From positions 36,571,422 through 36,635,421 of the forward strand of contig CM059570.1 in NCBI GenBank assembly GCA_030386875.1: a stretch of 64,000 nt of DNA. The letters are read 5' to 3'. Position 1 is the first letter of the stretch; every line of letters starts with the position of its first letter. This document shows, piece by piece, positions 58,403 to 64,000 of this stretch. Source of the DNA: Morinoia aosen (lineage: Eukaryota; Arthropoda; Malacostraca; Amphipoda; Talitridae). The notes under the pieces are model-generated. The model searched no databases and was not told the DNA's origin. It worked only from the letters and a program-made list of their open reading frames with translations. The position numbers and the translations under genes are program-made.

Positions 58403-59571
58403 AACATTTTTCATGAGTAACACAACCTCAACAAATCAATCAGATCTACTCCTATAAAATGACTACACCAATCACAATTCAACCAATAATTCACCAATCA
58501 CTTCCGAACCAAACCCAAAATAATATAACCAACTCAACCCAACCTCAAGTAATCTAACCCAACCTAGTCTAATCAAACATAGCATAAGCAATTTTATCCT
58601 CACCTGACTTTATAACCTCATGTATCCAATTTTTTGGTTGCATTTTCACCACTCTTATTGTATTCCATTCAACTTACCGTCCATCCTTATTTCTCATCAA
58701 TTTACACAGAGTCATTCAACCTTTCCTACTCAAAATTATATAGCTTCCCCTAAATCAAAACTTAAAATTACAGAAATCCCTTATATGAAGCGGGACTGAA
58801 ACTTTCTTAACAACATTATTTACAGAGTCGTGGGAGAATGACATTTTGAAATTAAATTGCGAATTCACCTAAGGTCAAAAATGCTTACAAGACTATCAAT
58901 ATGATCGTTCATCCCACCAGAACACATTACATGTTACATATAACTAATTTAAATTACATGAGCCTCATTCCAAATTTTACCTATACATGCGGTTCAAAAA
59001 ATAATGAAATTCTACCAAAGCTATTCAAAATTCCCCCAAAGCCAGACGCACGAAAATTAGTCTTCCCGAAACCCACAAAAATAGCCACTTCTCATTTCAA
59101 AATTAATTACTCCCTTTCGTATGGGAGCAATATCCTTTCGTTCTGAAAATTCATTTAAAATAATCCACAAAAAACGCAAAATATTCACCAACTTCTTGAC
59201 ACATCCAATTACTTTCAATAATTCCTGAAATGAACCTCAAAAACCCAATACTGAATATCTTTCTTTCCACGAATAAATGATGCGAATGAGCGTAACATTT
59301 ACATACATCAGATGGCGTCTCACTTATTCATGCAGAGCCCTTAAATCATCCAATCCTGCTCCATTGTACAACAAAACAATCATTAATCCTCAATAACATA
59401 GAAATCATCACAAAATAAAAATGCCATCGCAATGCCACATCAAAACGAAAGATAATTCTCGTTTAATAAAACAACATCGATACTTGTTCATCTTCATTGG
59501 GTTCACAATGAGGGAACGCGCCGTCGCGCGATCAAATTCAAGGCTTGAAAAAATTAAATCTGACTTCTCGA

Positions 59572-59607
59572 GCCGCTCAACGAGTGCTACGCACCTCGTT
59601 GAGCGGC
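59572..59607. other. Near-perfect GC-rich hairpin
   Basis: The arm GCCGCTCAACGAGTGC pairs with GCACCTCGTTGAGCGGC, a 16-bp stem with one bulged C and a TAC loop, in otherwise AT-rich sequence. Confidence 0.85.
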
Positions 59608-60487
59608 AAAATTGCAGCTCTTATATTAGTCATACTCGAAGGGCACTGCATTCACCTTCGAATCCATTTGAAACTCTGAAAAATATCATTTCTGTCTCAT
59701 TTCTACCCAGTTTCAGTGTAGTTACCCCCTACAGTTTACTAACGGGCTTGAAGGCATCAGTCTGTATGGTTATGAAAGTATTATCTGGAGCGTTTTTTGT
59801 CTTTCTTGCGATTTTGCATTGGAAATAGCATTTTAATATCCCTCAACTTTTTTCTAACTCTTCCTAAATTTTCCACATGCTTGGTCATTGCACAAGTCGA
59901 AATGTCCGAAATTGCCACAAAAATAGCTCACAACACGTTCCACGGACGACATAACGGACAAAACATTTAACACAACTCATTTCCCCATGTATCAAACAAT
60001 CATGAATAAACATGATATAATCAACAACATTCACACCCTGCTTTTCATTCCGCGTCATATAAGCCCAAAATGAATTCTCTAGATGATTTCAAAGTACCCT
60101 TCATCGTAAATTTAAACATGCATATAATTTTCGAAAATTACTCATTCACCCCAAAATATCGATAGGTCCATTCTCAAAATGTCAGCAGAGACAGACATAC
60201 ATATGTACATTGTATCAAAATTTCGAGCATCTACCTGCAATGCACAAAAAATGATATGCCTAATTAAAACTACACACAATTGCCCACCTAGTTCAACAAT
60301 GCATCATCATTTACAATGAAAACAAACCCATTACCTATCAATCTCACTTTCTCCACACGAAAAAAATTCTATCGCCTCCCTTTATCAGGACGCACGCTTC
60401 GTGTATCCAAACTACAACCATGATCTAAGTGAAATAAGTGATTTCTTCGAACCTCTAAATTGAGTTTTCGTTCTAAAAAGAGACATT

Positions 60488-60550
60488 GTGTATCTAAAAA
60501 TAACTGAAGACATCCACTGCTCAAGGGAGAGCTTTCAGGGGTAACTCAAG
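60488..60550. repeat. Diverged dispersed repeat, copy 2 of 3
   Basis: GTGTATCTAAAAATAACTGA and AGGGGTAACTCAAGT. Similarity to copy 3 continues for about 100 bp (CACTCAATAT, CTTGACATACATAAA). Confidence 0.7.
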
Positions 60551-61013
60551 TAAGAAATCCTGTTATGCATTCACTCAATATTTACATCTTTAAAGCAAAC
60601 ATTGAAGCAAAAACGAACCTTGACATACATAAAGTGAGTTTCCATTAAAGATTCATTCAAATTTCGGCATCGAAATCAGTGAAATGACCCATTTCTATAA
60701 TTTCTAAATGAATTCATGTTCGTGATTTCACCCGTAAATGTTCAATTTACCTCCCGAAAAACATAATAGAATCGATCCTTCCATCATTTTCAAGAGCATC
60801 ACGGGTTTACACCGCCTAAACAACTTAGCACCATTTTCTATGTTGAAATGCGAGTTATTTCATATCTTGAATTCTCATACACAGGTATTTCCGACTCATG
60901 AGCCGATAATATTTCCATTTAGTACCACAAATATTTCTCAACCCTCACCGACATATGGAACTTTGAACGGAGCTTACGTTTTGTTTTTCAAGTCACTATC
61001 CGAAGTTGTACAG

Positions 61014-61074
61014 TGTCTCAAAATGACTGAACATACCTCCTGCTTGAGCACGGCTTCGAGGGGTAACTCAAGTC
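61014..61074. repeat. Diverged dispersed repeat, copy 3 of 3
   Basis: GTGTCTCAAAATGACTGAAC and GAGGGGTAACTCAAGTC, followed by the same flank as copy 2. Confidence 0.7.
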
Positions 61075-63552
61075 AAAAATGCTGTTCCTACTTCACTCAA
61101 TATCTAAGTATTTCAGGCAAAGATTAAAGTAACAACGAAGCTTGACATACATAAATGAGTTATACATTAATAGATAGGAGTTATATAAACAAATAATAAC
61201 TATTTTGTATCCACATCTTGCTTGTTATCCCAGTCATAAAGGACACACACACGGCAGGCCGCGTCTTTGAGGACCAATTCGCCCATCGAACAGGCATTAC
61301 ACTTGAAATTTATGAATATGGGAAATCAATAATTTCTGTTCCTATTACGAAATTTATCGAGTTGGAATCATTTTAAATGTACGTATCATGTTAATCTTCA
61401 GTAGACAATGTTAACAATTTCTTTTCAAGTTTCGTTTCATTGAAGAAAGGGGACACTTTTCACTTTCAACAACTTATGGGTTGATTTCGTATCTCTCTTC
61501 ATGAAAAACTGATGTAACAGTTGACTGTCCGGAATGACTGCAGTGGGACAGAAGGATGGATTCTCCTAACAACGCCCTTTAATCAACAAGTATCCCATTG
61601 AAATAATTTTCTATCCATTACAAAGACAATTTTATGAGGGTTAACAATTCCATTCCAAAAATAAGTTATAATTGAAGTCACTTTACATGCTCAGTACGAT
61701 GATGCGGACACTTTAACATCAGTTTTGTCATCTTTCTAGTTCTAACATCATTTACATTACAACTTCTACAAGCAGCACAAGATTTCAGCCTCAAATTCTG
61801 AACCTCATTTAGGTATTGCAACTGCAAACCGCCTTGCATACCGATTTTCTCGACTTGGACGAAAATTTTAAGCTCAATTAACATTTTTTTTTTCTGTACC
61901 AAAACTTGTTGGAAGTGAAATAATCCAACCATAAGGTAAATCGCCTATTTTAAACACATTTGTTCTCTATAAAATTCCCTGTGAAACGAATATAAACCAT
62001 TGAAAATGATGAATTACGCGTCATGCAAAAAAAAAATTATGAATTTCAAGGCAAAAACAGGCACTTACAACGTTTACTTCGAAATACAATATATTTTTAT
62101 GAGCTCTAACAACACATTAAAACACTCAAAACTTAGCAAAATCGCTTCCAATGGAAAAAAATTAAAAAAAACTTTGAACTTCAACGATTCATTTCATTAT
62201 ATTGTTTCGCAATCGAAAAACAACACAGCACCAAGTTCATGAAAATGGGCATCCATATAAAACCTTTAAACTCCATAAAGTTCCATTTCAGGCCATAAAT
62301 TTCGCCATTAAAAAAAATTCGCATTCTGGAGACTTCATTACAAGGTGGATCGGTATCCAGTTTTTGCCCTAGATTGGCAAATTTTTGCGATTCCTCCCTA
62401 AGGTTTGATGTTTTTTCAAATTTTAACAAAAAGTTGAAGGCCTACAACTTTGAGACACGAGTATCAATCGAAAGATCTCCTCAAGACGCATATTTCAAGT
62501 GATTTTCAGCTCCCTCGAAGGTGAGGAAGTGGGCTTCAGGGGTGAAGGAAAGGCAAAAATGGCCTGGAAAAGTGAAAATAATGTCTCACGCTCAAACAAA
62601 CCCGAAATTCAACCTGCCCAAAAACTTTTGAATGCACGACAAAAAACCGAGCAGAAAATGTTAAATGAACTTTTCCGAAGATCGCCCCCATTTTCCTAAA
62701 ACATGTTCGGAACATTTTTTGGGGGTGTTGGGGGTTGTGTTTGGAACCATTTTTTGAGAAAAGTTTTGCTCATGATGAACTGTCAACCTAATAACTTTGA
62801 GAAAAAGGTTGAAACTAGGTCGTATCAAATTTTCAAGTCACCAATCAATCAAACAACGTCACAACTGGCGTTCGAAAATGACCTTATAAAAAACGCGTTT
62901 TTTTACTTGAACTTTAAAGTTGCGCACCACTCAAGTTTTCAAAGCTGGCACTCTGTAAAACTCGCTGGGTATATTACAAAACTTTCTAAACGAGACTACA
63001 AAGTTTGACACCCCCAGGTATTACCGTTCAATACTTAGGCAAACTCAAACCTCACACAAAATTTTCGAAAATTTTGAGGAAAACTTTGACCCCAAGTTGT
63101 GTCGAAACTTGATCGCTTCGAGAGCCGCTGATTTTATGAGGCTTAGAACTTTTGGAAATGTACGAGCTATCAAACTTTGAAAGATTTAACCTCTGTGGTT
63201 TTCTCAAAATAATTCTCCAAATTTCGTCAAAAATACCCTAAAAATTTTTTGCAAACTTTGAGGGGCAAAGAAGGATACTTTTTACGAACGGATCGCAAAA
63301 TGGCAACGTTGGCGTATACTCCATTGTTTCGTCTACCACATGCTGAAATTAAAGCCGCCTACAGGCATTCTATGGGTGTTTGGCAGCAGTTTGAAAATGT
63401 GTCATTTCGGTCGATTTTCGACCTTTGAACGGCCATTGAAGGAAAAGTTCTCGCACGATCTCGAAGAAAAAAGCTTAGGTTCATGTCGAAAGGGCCTTTT
63501 ATGTGCCTGCCAAATTTGAAGGCGCTGCGACGACGCGTTCGAGGGGCTACCC

Positions 63553-63614
63553 TATAAAAAGGCGACATCAATAGAAGGAACAATCCTTCGGTGAACGCCA
63601 CGCGGCGTCTAGGG
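63553..63614 (+). promoter_or_regulatory. Candidate TATA promoter and first splice donor of a repeat unit
   Basis: TATAAAAA at 63553-63560 is followed about 60 bp on by AGGGTAAGT, a consensus donor. The unit precedes the CA-rich repeat copy 2. Could drive transcription of the repeat; no coding sequence follows within the window. Confidence 0.3.
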
Positions 63615-63714
63615 TAAGTGGTGTTCATCTTCCTTTGAATCTGTGCGCGTATGGGTCTTGGTTTTTTCACCGGATTTTCGCTAAGACGTCCGCCGGGCGC
63701 ACAGAAACCAGCAC

Positions 63715-64000
63715 AGACCGGGGCGGACCACACACACACACAAACACACACACACAAACACATCAAAACCCAGACGCTCACACTCCTACACACACTCCCA
63801 CACCCACAGACACACATATACACAAATACATGTCGCGCACACTTGTAAAAATAACCACAATTAGCCAACGCAATCAGATACACCATCGTCTCAAATCACA
63901 AACGGATGTGTACAATGAATTCCCCTCGAAGTTCTACGTTTACCTTTAAAACACCAAAATCAATTTATTTCCCCACACCATTCACAAATACCAAATAAAT
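63715..64000. repeat. CA-rich direct repeat, copy 2 (runs off window)
   Basis: Same segment and same orientation as 57920-58215, continuing to the window edge. Sequence left of it differs from that left of copy 1, so one copy is truncated or the repeat border lies here. Confidence 0.85.

Larger units (their letters stand above)
58216..63300. other. Repeat-derived tract with strong strand asymmetry
   Basis: On the + strand much of 58140-61200 is G-poor: over 58441-58560 I count about 40 C and 4 G. It has only short ORFs (135 codons at 59421, 129 at 60738) with low-complexity composition and no recognised domain. Probably the body of a large mobile or satellite-like element whose segment at 57920 recurs at 63715. 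It would lie in intron 8 of the third P450 if that gene continues to the right. Confidence 0.45.

Noticed and set aside
58520-58575. AACCCAACCT-rich stretch resembling telomeric CCTAA repeats
   Set aside because: No regular 5-bp period; reflects the local C/A-rich composition.
63359-63886. 175-codon reverse-strand ORF
   Set aside because: Half of it is translated CA/TG microsatellite (VCVCV runs) and the rest has no recognised domain; a shadow of the repeat.
1-64000. CRISPR arrays, operons or bacterial features
   Set aside because: The window is eukaryotic; the tandem arrays are minisatellites without spacers of CRISPR type.

Overview
The window is eukaryotic nuclear DNA, most likely from an arthropod. 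It is AT-rich, has GT-AG introns, long non-coding tracts, Tc1/mariner-type relics flanked by TA, foldback elements and an LTR retrotransposon. I could not place it below arthropod. The only confidently recognised host genes belong to a cluster of CYP2-clan cytochrome P450s with conserved exon architecture: in every copy seen, the last three coding exons are 118, 145 and 185 bp.

Layout. (1) 2818-6395 (+): the last three exons of a P450; the rest lies left of the window. (2) 6450-20846: no recognised host gene. It holds an internally deleted mariner-like element (10531-11114), a paired-TIR MITE (17836-18428), a 40-bp minisatellite (18965-19535) and smaller repeats. (3) 20847-35691 (+): a P450 with all eleven coding exons, about 496 aa, with membrane anchor, WxxxR, AGSEST I-helix, ExxR, PxRF and heme loop. 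One surplus base at the exon 3/exon 4 junction breaks the frame. Intron 6 carries a second MITE copy and intron 10 a foldback element. (4) 35716-45343: intergenic, with three tandem-repeat arrays and a possible LTR/PBS fragment. (5) 45344-57858 (-): the last three exons of a third P450, tail-to-tail with the second. Its PxRF arginine is histidine. Its 11.2-kb intron 9 contains a fossil transposon-type gene (47846-55520) split by a young LTR retrotransposon (48493-55251; two 318-bp LTRs that look identical, CAAT target duplication). That element retains a zinc-knuckle and a pol-linker ORF, but I see no reverse transcriptase or integrase. Intron 10 contains a foldback whose arms carry a hammerhead-ribozyme-like core. 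(6) 57859-64000: repeat-derived, strongly G-poor on the + strand over part of its length, with two direct copies of a CA-rich segment and a near-perfect GC-rich hairpin.

The P450s are expected to be membrane-bound microsomal monooxygenases of unknown substrate. The cluster appears to have grown by tandem duplication plus inversion, with introns later enlarged by mobile elements. I found no convincing new molecular system. The most useful leads are the broken or altered P450 residues, the nested young LTR insertion and the ribozyme-like foldback.
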